Shown: in pieces, positions 1 through 7,311 of the stretch
Numbering within the stretch: position 1 is the first letter of the stretch
Layout of the letters: each line of letters opens with the position of its first letter
Assembly (NCBI GenBank): GCA_004376055.2
Contig: CP049016.1
Span: 3,038,001-3,102,000, forward strand
Origin: Nitrospirales bacterium LBB_01
GTDB lineage: Bacteria; Nitrospirota; Thermodesulfovibrionia; Thermodesulfovibrionales; Magnetobacteriaceae
DNA: 64,000 nucleotides
Direction: 5' to 3'
Translations under genes and position numbers: made by a program
The notes under the pieces: generated by a model
Told to the model about the DNA's origin: nothing
Database searches by the model: none
The model's input: the letters and a program-made list of their open reading frames with translations, nothing else

Positions 1-344
1 CGGATTTCCTGTGAATCAGTATCGTCTCTTCTATAACATGCGGCAGAAACAGCCATCTGGCATGGGAAAACTGTTGTGCCATCCACCTGCTGCCCGACTC
101 CCTTTTCTATGTCTGAGGCAATCAGAAGCGGATAGTCGCTCTGATTTTGAAGTACGGTAAGGAATTCCTTTATTTCATTGCGTTTACCGCCAAAGAGCAA
201 AAAACCAGCAATACCTTTCTTAGCAAGGTCAATGTATTCCTGCCGCTTTTTGGCAGAATTAAGAAATGCTCCGTCAAGCCGGCATATTATCAGCCCGTAT
301 AGTGCCCTTGTCAATGAATCATCTGCTGTCAGCATGTCGTCCAT
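1..344 (-). CDS. Glycoside hydrolase family 3 protein, NagZ-like (partial)
   Basis: The 3' part of this gene lies beyond the left window edge; about 114 N-terminal residues are visible. The reading (GIAGFLLFGG, then LLIASDIEKGVGQQV) matches the N-terminal TIM barrel of family 3 beta-N-acetylhexosaminidases, where an Asp-x-Glu-x-Gly segment follows a strand. NagZ-type enzymes recycle peptidoglycan by removing GlcNAc from muropeptides; this role is inferred from the family. The ATG at 344 was chosen because the frame upstream lacks another ATG, but no strong ribosome site precedes it and the frame stays open for some 25 more codons. The gene is divergent from the 66-residue gene at 582. Confidence 0.7.
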   Translation of the reverse strand, partial: MDDMLTADDSLTRALYGLIICRLDGAFLNSAKKRQEYIDLAKKGIAGFLLFGGKRNEIKEFLTVLQNQSDYPLLIASDIEKGVGQQVDGTTVFPCQMAVSAACYRRDDTDSQEI

Positions 345-486
345 GAAAGAGAGTGTATCAAAAAAGACCGTTACGTTACAACATTTTTCCCGGTCTGCAG
401 GAAAAATTTTCCTTAAAACAGAAAATATTACTCAGACGTCAGAAGTTAATACCCTCGAAAGTGTTGAGTATAAGCGCTTTGTTTAT

Positions 487-504
487 TTGGCATAACATTT
501 GCAT
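487..504 (+). promoter_or_regulatory. Sigma-54-type -24/-12 promoter
   Basis: TTGGCAT followed by AACAT and TTGCAT places GG (489-490) exactly 12 bases before GC (501-502), the spacing RpoN holoenzyme needs. Transcription would start near 513 and run into the small gene at 582. The window also encodes a sigma-54 activator (NtrX-like, 10452-11795), but nothing links the two directly. Confidence 0.6.
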
Positions 505-581
505 AGTATATAACAGTTAAACGTTTGCGGCTTAATGAAATTTAATTGTACTGAAAAGATATTTAACAAAGGAGGTACACA

Positions 582-782
582 ATGAATGCGAAGGAAACAG
601 TAGTAGTAAAGGGATCAGTTCCGTTTGATATGCTTGATGAGGACGAACAGATAATGTCAGTGATAATGGCTCTAAGACAGCACGGAAAGATTGATTTGCC
701 CATGAACGACAACTTTGAAAGGGCTGTCAGACAGGTAAGAGAAGAGACCGCATCAATTACAATGCCTTACTATACGAAATAA
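582..782 (+). CDS. Small conserved-looking protein of unknown function (66 aa)
   Basis: I do not recognise this family. The protein is short, soluble and acidic in its first half (LDEDEQ), then basic, with no signal peptide, membrane segment or Cys motif. A strong ribosome site (AAAGGAGGT, ending about 7 bases before ATG) and the sigma-54-like promoter at 487 argue that it is a real, regulated gene. A 15-bp hairpin follows its stop. It stands alone between the divergent GH3 gene and proC. Function cannot be assigned. Confidence 0.65.
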   Translation: MNAKETVVVKGSVPFDMLDEDEQIMSVIMALRQHGKIDLPMNDNFERAVRQVREETASITMPYYTK

Positions 783-822
783 GACGTTGCTCTAAATACA
801 CATCCTCCTCCAACCCCCGGAT

Positions 823-856
823 GACTGCCAAAAAGTTACTAAACTTTTTGGCAGTC
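823..856 (+). terminator. Strong hairpin downstream of the 66-aa gene
   Basis: Two perfect 15-base arms (823-837 and 842-856) enclose a 4-base ACTA loop. The stem begins with GACTGCC. A C-run rather than a T-run follows, so it is not a textbook Rho-independent terminator, but its position between two same-strand genes fits transcript termination or 3' end protection. Confidence 0.5.
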
Positions 857-890
857 CCCCACCTTATATCAGATTTTGTGTCGCTCGTTG

Positions 891-920
891 TTGTCTTTAG
901 AGTCCCCCTTTGTCTATAAT
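891..920 (+). promoter_or_regulatory. Sigma-70-type promoter for proC
   Basis: TTGTCT at 891-896 and a perfect TATAAT at 915-920 are separated by 18 bases. Only 6 bases separate the -10 box from the GTG start of proC at 927, so the transcript probably begins at or next to the start codon and is leaderless. No Shine-Dalgarno sequence is present, consistent with this. Confidence 0.6.
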
Positions 921-926
921 AGTGGT

Positions 927-1781
927 GTGAAGATAGGTTTTATAGGCGGCGGTAACATGGCAGAGGCTCTGATAAAGGGGCTTACAGAAAAAGGCCAAGA
1001 TATTACCCGTTCCAGCGAGGTTGATACTTTAGTCTTTCAACAAGCTGCTCCTTTAGTCTTTGTGCAGGCTGGTATTTTAGTCTCCGAGCCTGTTAGCGCA
1101 AGATGTTATTATCTTAAGGATCATTATCACGTAACCGCCATGTCTGACAACATAACTGTATTAAAAGCCTCAGATACTATTATTATAGCGATTAAACCTC
1201 AGAACATGCCTACACTTAAAGAACAGGTACAGGGAATTGATTTTACCGGTAAAACAGTCATGTCAATAGTGGCTGGGATAAAACTTGCCGCACTTAATGC
1301 GATGTTTCCGGGAGCTTTTGTCGTACGTGTAATGCCCAATACGCCTGCTTTGGTGCTTGAGGCAATGTCTGTGGTGACAAGCGATACATCAGTGCCAAAG
1401 GAAATTTTGAAAAAAGCAGAGGGTATTTTTTCTGCAATAGGTCAGGTTGTGTTTTTATCTGAGGATATGATGGATGCTGTAACGGCAGTGTCTGGAAGCG
1501 GTCCAGCGTTTTTTGCTCTCTTTACAAAATGTGTCATAGAAGCTGGTGTTGCTCTTGGGCTGCCTGATGATATTTCCAGCAAATTAGCTATACAGACTAT
1601 GACAGGAACCGCAAAACTTCTTAGCTCCGGTCAGCTGCCTGCTGAATTAATAAAAATGGTGGCATCCCCTGGTGGAACAACAGAGGCCGGTCTAAAAAAA
1701 TTTGAAGCTCTCGGACTAAAAAATATAGTTTCTGAAGCACTGCAGAGTGCCGCACACAGAAGCGCAGAGTTGGGTAAATAG
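927..1781 (+). CDS. proC: Pyrroline-5-carboxylate reductase
   Basis: ProC reduces pyrroline-5-carboxylate to proline with NAD(P)H in the cytoplasm. The N-terminus carries the Rossmann motif KIGFIGGGNMAEAL; MPNTPAL in the middle and the C-terminal AVSGSGPAFF and ASPGGTTEAGL blocks are the family signatures. I chose the GTG at 927, which gives 284 residues and puts the Rossmann strand at the N-terminus; a longer frame from 876 has no ribosome site. Residues about 34-57 hold three degenerate 8-residue repeats from a 24-bp DNA tandem repeat. The insert lies in the loop after the first helix, away from the catalytic C-terminal domain, so the enzyme may still work. Confidence 0.93.
   Translation: MKIGFIGGGNMAEALIKGLTEKGQDITRSSEVDTLVFQQAAPLVFVQAGILVSEPVSARCYYLKDHYHVTAMSDNITVLKASDTIIIAIKPQNMPTLKEQVQGIDFTGKTVMSIVAGIKLAALNAMFPGAFVVRVMPNTPALVLEAMSVVTSDTSVPKEILKKAEGIFSAIGQVVFLSEDMMDAVTAVSGSGPAFFALFTKCVIEAGVALGLPDDISSKLAIQTMTGTAKLLSSGQLPAELIKMVASPGGTTEAGLKKFEALGLKNIVSEALQSAAHRSAELGK
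1027..1098 (+). repeat. Three degenerate 24-bp tandem repeats inside proC
   Basis: Units at 1027-1050, 1051-1074 and 1075-1098 each begin with (C/T)TTTAGTCT and keep a CAAGCTG/CAGGCTG-like core. The unit length is a multiple of three, so the reading frame is kept. The encoded octapeptides are LVFQQAAP, LVFVQAGI and LVSEPVSA. Confidence 0.7.
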
Positions 1782-1800
1782 AGTTGGAGGTGTACAGGAT

Positions 1801-2100
1801 ATGTTTGTAGCCGGACATTTTTTTATATCTATCGCAACAGTAGCAGATATAGTACTGAGCGCTTATACGTGGATTTTAATCATATCGGCATTGATAAGCT
1901 GGGTAAATCCCGATCCCTATAACCCTGTCGTGAAGTTTTTGTATCTTGCCACTGAACCGGTTTTAAGACCGATACGCCGGAAAATAGGCACCCTTGGCGG
2001 CATTGACATCTCACCGGTTATAGTTATTTTACTCATACGATTCGTACAGTCTTTTGTAGTTGCCTCACTGAAGCAATTTGGTGCAAGGTTGTTGTTTTAA
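1801..2100 (+). CDS. YggT family integral membrane protein
   Basis: This 99-residue protein has two hydrophobic segments split by a conserved loop (SWVNPDPYNPV, then PVLRPIRRKIG), the usual YggT layout. YggT proteins lie next to proC in many bacteria, as here, and have been linked to membrane or osmotic functions and cell shape; the molecular role is not settled. The start at 1801 follows a GGAGGT site, so I prefer it over the frame extension to 1747 that overlaps proC. The gene starts 19 bases after the proC stop and is probably cotranscribed. Confidence 0.85.
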   Translation: MFVAGHFFISIATVADIVLSAYTWILIISALISWVNPDPYNPVVKFLYLATEPVLRPIRRKIGTLGGIDISPVIVILLIRFVQSFVVASLKQFGARLLF

Positions 2101-2138
2101 TATCAGAAAAAGAATATCAAACACAGATAAATAACTTA

Positions 2139-2354
2139 ATTGCCTATGCAGTTAGCTCCGCAAACAAAAAAATGGATTCCTGCCTTCGCAGGAATGACAA
2201 GAAAAAAAGGAATGACAAGAAAAAGAAATGACCCCCCTTTGTCATTCCCGCCTTTTTCACTTTGTCATTCCCGCCTACGAGCGGGAATCCAGCCCTTTTA
2301 ACTGTATCATTTGCTGACTGAAAAAAATCTACAGGAGTTAACTCAATAAGCATT
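2139..2354 (+). mobile_element. MITE copy 1
   Basis: The element starts ATTGCCTATGCAG and ends CAATAAGCATT; these ends form imperfect inverted repeats of about 21 bases. It is flanked by a perfect 8-bp duplication ATAACTTA (2131-2138 and 2355-2362). Inside are two hairpin cores built from ATTCCTGC...GCAGGAAT and ATTCCCGC...GCGGGAAT. It has no transposase; a 69-residue minus frame across it is an artefact of the repeat. It abuts the 3' end of the TPR gene. Confidence 0.85.
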
Positions 2355-2363
2355 ATAACTTAT

Positions 2364-3926
2364 TTAGTTTCTGTGCTGTTGCTGCATTTGTGAGATGGCC
2401 TCAATTTTATTTCTTATTTCAGCATACCGCACCGGGTTTTCCTCTTCAACCAGAAAACTCATAGCACTCTCGTATGCTTGTTGAGCCTTGATGAGATTAT
2501 CCTCTTTGTTGTCTATAAAGGAAAGATTAAAACACATATTGCCAAGAGTAAAAAGCATAGAGGCGTATTTGGCTGGGTACTTTTCCACAAGCGGCATCTT
2601 TATCGCTCTTTCATAGCTGCGAATCGCCTTCATAATATTCTGCTCTTTGTCGGTAAGCTCAGAAAGACTGTTATAAGCATTTCCTAAGGTCAACTGCGTC
2701 TTAAAGTACTCATCCGGCGTCTGCTCGGGGATGTAAACTTTTAAGGCTTCTTTGTAGGCAAAAATAGCAAGTTTAAGATTTACCTCTTTTTCTGTACTCT
2801 CAGCATATAGAAAATAGGCATTTGCTACATTTATCTGAGCCATAGCATAATCCATAGGAGACGTTTCAAAGGTATAAACTTTCAGGGTTTCCTTAAATGC
2901 AAGTATCGCCTTTTGCAGATTACCGCTTTTGTCCTGAAGTTCGGCAAGGGCGCCGTAAGCACTGCCCAGGTTATTTTGAAGCATACCGTATTCAGCCGGG
3001 AAATCCACATAAGTCCTTACCTTTATAGCCTCTTCATAAGCATCTATGGCCTTGTTAAGAAATCCTGCCCTGTTGCCAACCTCTGAAAGATCACAGTAAA
3101 CGTTACCCAGATTAGCCTGTGTCTCAGCATAATCTCCCGGGTCTGTTACAACTGTGCGTACCTTTAACGCCTCTTCAAAAGACTCTGCCGCTTTGCTTAG
3201 GTTTTCCTGTCTGTCTTTGTACCGTGAGAGTTCCCACAGGGTGTGTCCAAGACTGTTATGGGTTATTCCGTACTCACGCGGGTGCTCGTGGTCAGTCCTG
3301 CCCTTAAGTGCCTCTGTAAAAGCCGTAGCAGCGCGGCTTAGGTTTTCGTCTCTGTCCTTGAACTCACTCAACGCCCTGTAAGCAAGCGCAAGGCTGTTTT
3401 GGATGCTGCCGTATTTTAATGCATCATCGTTTAGATTGTATGCCGTTACTGCTGCTTCAAACGCTGATATTGCCTCAATTAAATCAGTCTCAGCTGCCGT
3501 CAGCTCATAAAGCGCCCAACACGTATTGCCAAGATTCATATTCACCATGCCGTAGTCATAGGGCCTATCTTTGAACTTAAACACAGTAAGAGCATCAGCA
3601 TAGGCAGATTTTGCTTTTTTTAAGTATTTTTCCTTTTCGTCACCAAGCGCTAACTTGCGATAACATATCCCTATGTTGTTTTTTATATGACCATAGACCT
3701 CCGGAGCCTCCTTTAACGAGACATCCACCACTATGTCAACGTAGGCATTCAAGGCGCTTTCAATATCGCCATCCTCAAGCAGTTTATCCGCAGCGGTTAC
3801 TTTCTCTGTATATGCTGAAACTGCTTTCTTTTTCTTTGATACACTGAATACGAAAAAAACGAGGATAACAAGCAAAAACACACCGGTCACAATGCCTGCC
3901 ATCACAGGATCAAATACCATAATCAA
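2364..3926 (-). CDS. Membrane-anchored tetratricopeptide repeat protein
   Basis: The 520-residue product has one N-terminal membrane helix (about residues 8-28), a Lys-rich stop and then some nine helical repeats of roughly 48 residues. Each repeat has a pattern like YGxxxNNLGxAYxxLAE, DxxxNLxKAxxAYEEALKV. These are TPR-type protein-protein interaction solenoids, here probably facing the cytoplasm. Nothing catalytic is visible, so a scaffold role is inference. It is the last gene of the minus-strand block; 87 bases separate it from the HEAT gene, and a MITE begins just past its stop. Confidence 0.75.
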   Translation of the reverse strand: MIMVFDPVMAGIVTGVFLLVILVFFVFSVSKKKKAVSAYTEKVTAADKLLEDGDIESALNAYVDIVVDVSLKEAPEVYGHIKNNIGICYRKLALGDEKEKYLKKAKSAYADALTVFKFKDRPYDYGMVNMNLGNTCWALYELTAAETDLIEAISAFEAAVTAYNLNDDALKYGSIQNSLALAYRALSEFKDRDENLSRAATAFTEALKGRTDHEHPREYGITHNSLGHTLWELSRYKDRQENLSKAAESFEEALKVRTVVTDPGDYAETQANLGNVYCDLSEVGNRAGFLNKAIDAYEEAIKVRTYVDFPAEYGMLQNNLGSAYGALAELQDKSGNLQKAILAFKETLKVYTFETSPMDYAMAQINVANAYFLYAESTEKEVNLKLAIFAYKEALKVYIPEQTPDEYFKTQLTLGNAYNSLSELTDKEQNIMKAIRSYERAIKMPLVEKYPAKYASMLFTLGNMCFNLSFIDNKEDNLIKAQQAYESAMSFLVEEENPVRYAEIRNKIEAISQMQQQHRN

Positions 3927-4013
3927 CTCCGAAATCTCTTTTCCCCAACCGCCCTCCTGACCTCTATTGTAATGTTTGGATAATTATACAACTAATGGCA
4001 AAAAAAATATATG

Positions 4014-4430
4014 CTAAATAAGGTTTTTAACGTTTGTGATATTGTCAATTGCTTCTAAGGCTGCCTCTCTGACATCCTTTTCACTATCTGTGGTAAGTTT
4101 CCTCAAATGCTCTATATGGGGGGGGCCACCTATAATGCCAAGACAGTAGGCAGCGTCCCCTCTGACAAAAGAAATCTCATCCACTAAAAGTGGCAGCAGC
4201 ATATCCGCTATATGTTCTAAACCCGGCATCTTTGCCTCACTAAGCTCCTCAAGAAGTGCTACTGCCCCTATGCGCACACGCATTCTCTCATCCCTGAGCA
4301 GCCCCACAATAAGACTGTGCGTATCGCTGTCAGCTTTAAACATTGACACGATATTGTCCAGAAAACCCTTTTCCATATAGTCTGACACCATATCCTCAAA
4401 GGGTTGTCCGTCATCTATTTTGCCATTCAT
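4014..4430 (-). CDS. HEAT repeat protein
   Basis: This 138-residue soluble protein has helical repeats typical of HEAT/PBS-lyase folds (for example RIGAVALLEELSE, VRGDAAYCLGIIGG and VREAALEAIDNI). Such repeats usually bind protein partners. It lies 19 bases downstream of mlaC in the same direction and may be cotranscribed with the lipid-transport genes, though no functional link is known to me. The ribosome site is weak. Confidence 0.75.
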   Translation of the reverse strand: MNGKIDDGQPFEDMVSDYMEKGFLDNIVSMFKADSDTHSLIVGLLRDERMRVRIGAVALLEELSEAKMPGLEHIADMLLPLLVDEISFVRGDAAYCLGIIGGPPHIEHLRKLTTDSEKDVREAALEAIDNITNVKNLI

Positions 4431-4449
4431 AATTATGCTTCTGTGAATT

Positions 4450-5061
4450 TTAATTATACTCTTTATGCTCGTTGGCTGCTATTTTTTCTTTTAGCGTTTT
4501 GACAAGTCCCTCGTATGTTCCTGATCCCAGCATCTTAGTAAACTGAGTTCTATAGTTGCTGACAAGGCTTATTCCCTCAATAACAATATCATACACTTTC
4601 CACTCATTATTTATTTTCATGAGTTTATAGTCAATGGGGATTTTCTGAGTCTTTCTTATAAGCATAGTTTTAACCGTTGAGTAATCGCCGTCAACGTTCT
4701 GTTCAAGGAATAACACTTCCTCTCCGCTATAGGACTCTATTTTTGTAATATAAACGTTTTCAAGGAGGCTTTCAAAAAGAGCAGTAAATTCCTTTTTTTC
4801 AGCATCGGTTCGCTTTTGCCAATTGACAGCCAGCGCCCGCTTTGACATCTCTTCAAAATCAAAACGACTCTCTATAATGGCGCGGATGTGTTTACGCCTC
4901 TCTGGCGTTTTATCCTTGCTTTTTAAGGTATTGTCCTTTAAAACCGTATAAATCTTATCTATAACGATTTTTAACAACTCATCAGGAGTCTCGGCAAAGG
5001 CACCAGATTCTAAAATAAAAACAAACACTATCAGAGCAAATGCGATTTTTATATATTTCAA
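4450..5061 (-). CDS. mlaC: MlaC-like periplasmic phospholipid-binding protein
   Basis: A signal peptide (about residues 1-23, ending SGAFA-E) precedes a MlaC/Ttg2D domain with the family pattern RRKHIRAIIESRFDFEEM and WQKRTDAEKKEFTALF, then DYKLMKINNEWKVYDIVIEG. MlaC ferries phospholipids across the periplasm between the outer-membrane complex and the MlaFEDB transporter. The 203-residue length is normal. The gene follows mlaD by 22 bases. Confidence 0.92.
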   Translation of the reverse strand: MKYIKIAFALIVFVFILESGAFAETPDELLKIVIDKIYTVLKDNTLKSKDKTPERRKHIRAIIESRFDFEEMSKRALAVNWQKRTDAEKKEFTALFESLLENVYITKIESYSGEEVLFLEQNVDGDYSTVKTMLIRKTQKIPIDYKLMKINNEWKVYDIVIEGISLVSNYRTQFTKMLGSGTYEGLVKTLKEKIAANEHKEYN

Positions 5062-5083
5062 GGTTTAACCCCCTATTAAGTTT

Positions 5084-5533
5084 TTACTTAACATCGCCAA
5101 AGGCGTATTTTGAAATCAATTCCTCTATGTCAACAGCCGATTCTGTTTCCCGTATTTTGCCGCCATTAGCAAGTAAAGTCTTAGAGCCGCCCGGAGCTAT
5201 TTGGATATATTTTTCACCAAGCAGCCCTTTTGTTTTTATTGAGGCAATGGAGTCCTCTGAAATATTGACTGTTTTGTGGATAGCCATCATAACCTTTGCC
5301 TGATAGGTTTTATCATCAAGTGTTATGTCGCTTACTTTTCCGACTGCGACTCCGGCTATCTCCACAGTGGTTCCCTTCTTAAGTCCGCCGGTTTTAGTAA
5401 AAGACGCCGTAACAATGTAGCCCTTTTCGTCTAAAAAATGGACATCTCCCAGCTTTATGGATAGATACGCCATAGACAGAATCCCTAAGACCAAAAAAAA
5501 CCCTACTGCCGTCTCAATATCAAATCTTTTCAC
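5084..5533 (-). CDS. mlaD: MlaD-like MCE-domain protein
   Basis: One N-terminal membrane helix (about residues 7-25) is followed by a single MCE domain (about residues 38-115; KTGGLKKGTTVEIAGVAVG, then IKTKGLLGEKYIQIAPGG). MlaD forms the hexameric periplasmic ring of the Mla ABC transporter that moves phospholipids. The start overlaps the end of mlaF by 14 bases, which points to translational coupling. At 149 residues it is slightly short but has the whole domain. Confidence 0.93.
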   Translation of the reverse strand: MKRFDIETAVGFFLVLGILSMAYLSIKLGDVHFLDEKGYIVTASFTKTGGLKKGTTVEIAGVAVGKVSDITLDDKTYQAKVMMAIHKTVNISEDSIASIKTKGLLGEKYIQIAPGGSKTLLANGGKIRETESAVDIEELISKYAFGDVK

Positions 5534-6305
5534 TGTTAACCCTCCTGTTGATATTCTCTCTCATCCCACATCCACTTCCAATGAACTCTTTTACCTCAGG
5601 AATTTGACTGTCTTTGATTTCCTCCGGTGTGCCACAAAAGACAATTCTCCCTTCATAAAGCATTGCAACTCTGTCGGCAACATCAAAAATTTCAGGAATC
5701 TCATGGCTTATTATAAGCCCTGTAAAGCCATACCTCTGATGATTTTCGCTAATAAGGTCATGGATTGATTTTTTTAGCACAGGGTCAAGACCGGTTGTCG
5801 GTTCATCAAAGAAAATTATCTCCGGGTTTGATATTATTGCCCTTGCTAAAGCCACACGCTTTTTCATCCCGCCGCTTAACTCAGCCGGATACTTTTCCTC
5901 CACGTCCTTTAAGTGTACATCGCTTAACGCCTTCGTAACACGCTTAGCAATCTCAGTATCCTTAAGGCGTGTCTTTTCCTTAAGCGGGAAAGCCACATTC
6001 TCATATACATTCAGAGAGTCAAATAGAGCGCCGCTTTGAAACAGCACTCCAAAGCTGCTGCGTATTCTGTTGAGCTCTCCCATGCTCATACCGGTAATAT
6101 CTCTGCCCCCTATAAAAACGGCGCCGGAGTTCGGCTCTAACAGTCCGGTTATGCACTTAAGAGAAACGCTTTTCCCTGCCCCCGATGCTCCTATGACTGC
6201 CATCAGTTCACCCTTATGAATGGCTAAATCAACACCTTTTAAAACCTCAACGCCATCAAGGATTTTCTTTAACCGGCTTATCTTTATAAAAGGCTTTTTT
6301 CCCAT
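5520..6305 (-). CDS. mlaF: MlaF-like ABC transporter ATPase
   Basis: This is a complete ABC ATPase: Walker A GASGAGKS, signature LSGGMKKRVALARA, Walker B EIIFFDEPTTGLDP and the switch His in LIISHE. It powers the phospholipid transporter with MlaE and MlaD. The start at 6305 is chosen because its ATG overlaps the mlaE stop by one base (TAATG), giving 261 residues; a longer frame to 6338 would add residues inside mlaE. Confidence 0.94.
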   Translation of the reverse strand: MGKKPFIKISRLKKILDGVEVLKGVDLAIHKGELMAVIGASGAGKSVSLKCITGLLEPNSGAVFIGGRDITGMSMGELNRIRSSFGVLFQSGALFDSLNVYENVAFPLKEKTRLKDTEIAKRVTKALSDVHLKDVEEKYPAELSGGMKKRVALARAIISNPEIIFFDEPTTGLDPVLKKSIHDLISENHQRYGFTGLIISHEIPEIFDVADRVAMLYEGRIVFCGTPEEIKDSQIPEVKEFIGSGCGMRENINRRVNSEKI

Positions 6306-7096
6306 TAAATGAAATAAGACCCAAGAACATAATCCCAAATGAGAACAACTACCGAGGACATTACAACTGCATCCGTTGTTGCCTTACTAACGGCACGCGC
6401 ACCAAAACCAGAGGAGCCTTTACCCAGAAAAAACCCCTTATAACAGCATACCCATGAAACTATCAAAGCAAAACTCAACGATTTATAAAGCCCGATTAAT
6501 AAATCAGCCCTTTCCACAAAGCTTCTCATCTCCTCAAAATAAACGCCGCTGCTTAACCCCAAAAGCTTAACACCGACCAAATACCCTCCGAATATACCTG
6601 TAACATCAAATATTGCAGTAAGAAGCGGAAAGCATATCAGGGCTGCTATAAAGTTGGGAGTTATCACGTACTTGTACGGATTTAACCCCATGATATAAAG
6701 GGAGTCAATTTGCTCGGAAATTTTCATAATTCCTATTTCTGCAGTGAGTGCCGAGCCTCCGCGGCCGGTTACCATAAGGGCGGTAAAGACGGGTCCTAGC
6801 TCTCTGACCAAACTGAGGGCAACACCCGGGCCAAGCAGAGACTCAGCCCCGAATTTTCTCAACGTATAGAACAGCTGAATAGCCAGCACCATACCCGTAA
6901 AGGCTCCTGTCATAAGGATTACGCCAAGTGACATGTAGCCGATAAACCATATTTGGCGAACTATCAGTTTCCACTTATAGGGGGGAGTCAAAGCGTAGTA
7001 AAGAGAGTTAATCAGAAAAATCCCAGAGCTTCCAAGGTCTCTCAGATATCTTACAAACCGCCCTCCTACGGGCTTAAAAACAATCTGACCGAGCAT
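6305..7096 (-). CDS. mlaE: MlaE-like ABC transporter permease
   Basis: The 263-residue product has several membrane helices and the MlaE core (LVRELGPVFTALMVTGRGGSALTAEIG, best cited as RELGPV...GRGGSA at about residues 95-115). It is the permease of the retrograde or anterograde phospholipid transporter. The gene begins two bases after the ferredoxin stop and is coupled to mlaF by a TAATG overlap. Confidence 0.94.
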   Translation of the reverse strand: MLGQIVFKPVGGRFVRYLRDLGSSGIFLINSLYYALTPPYKWKLIVRQIWFIGYMSLGVILMTGAFTGMVLAIQLFYTLRKFGAESLLGPGVALSLVRELGPVFTALMVTGRGGSALTAEIGIMKISEQIDSLYIMGLNPYKYVITPNFIAALICFPLLTAIFDVTGIFGGYLVGVKLLGLSSGVYFEEMRSFVERADLLIGLYKSLSFALIVSWVCCYKGFFLGKGSSGFGARAVSKATTDAVVMSSVVVLIWDYVLGSYFI

Positions 7097-7098
7097 AA

Positions 7099-7311
7099 TT
7101 ATTTATCTGCCCATACATCAATAGAAAGCTCCGGGCATATTTGAGCACAAAGGGCACACCCTGTACACCTCTTCATATCCGTCACAAAAACAGTGTAGTA
7201 ACCGGAGGTGTTTAACTCATCGCACAGATGAAGTATTTTTTTTGGACAGACAGTTATACACAGTTCGCAGCCCTTACAAAGTTCGGCGTTTATTTCTATT
7301 GTGCCTTTCAT
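7099..7311 (-). CDS. Two-cluster 4Fe-4S ferredoxin
   Basis: Two CxxCxxCxxxCP motifs (CKGCELCITVCP near residue 12 and CTGCALCAQICP near residue 49) bind two [4Fe-4S] clusters. The sequence resembles the delta subunit of 2-oxoacid:ferredoxin oxidoreductases, but no alpha, beta or gamma subunit is near. The ATG overlaps the recN stop by 4 bases and mlaE follows after two bases, so it is embedded in an operon of unrelated function. Its redox partner is unknown. Confidence 0.88.
   Translation of the reverse strand: MKGTIEINAELCKGCELCITVCPKKILHLCDELNTSGYYTVFVTDMKRCTGCALCAQICPELSIDVWADK

Noticed and set aside
178-495. 105-residue plus-strand frame
   Set aside because: It lies over the minus-strand GH3 reading and its sequence has no family character; the minus strand explains the region better.
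2144-2353. 69-residue frame starting MLIELTPVDFF, with similar frames at 16972, 44530 and 56064
   Set aside because: All four lie on MITE copies and start from the same terminal repeat; they vary with the repeat and have no ribosome site.
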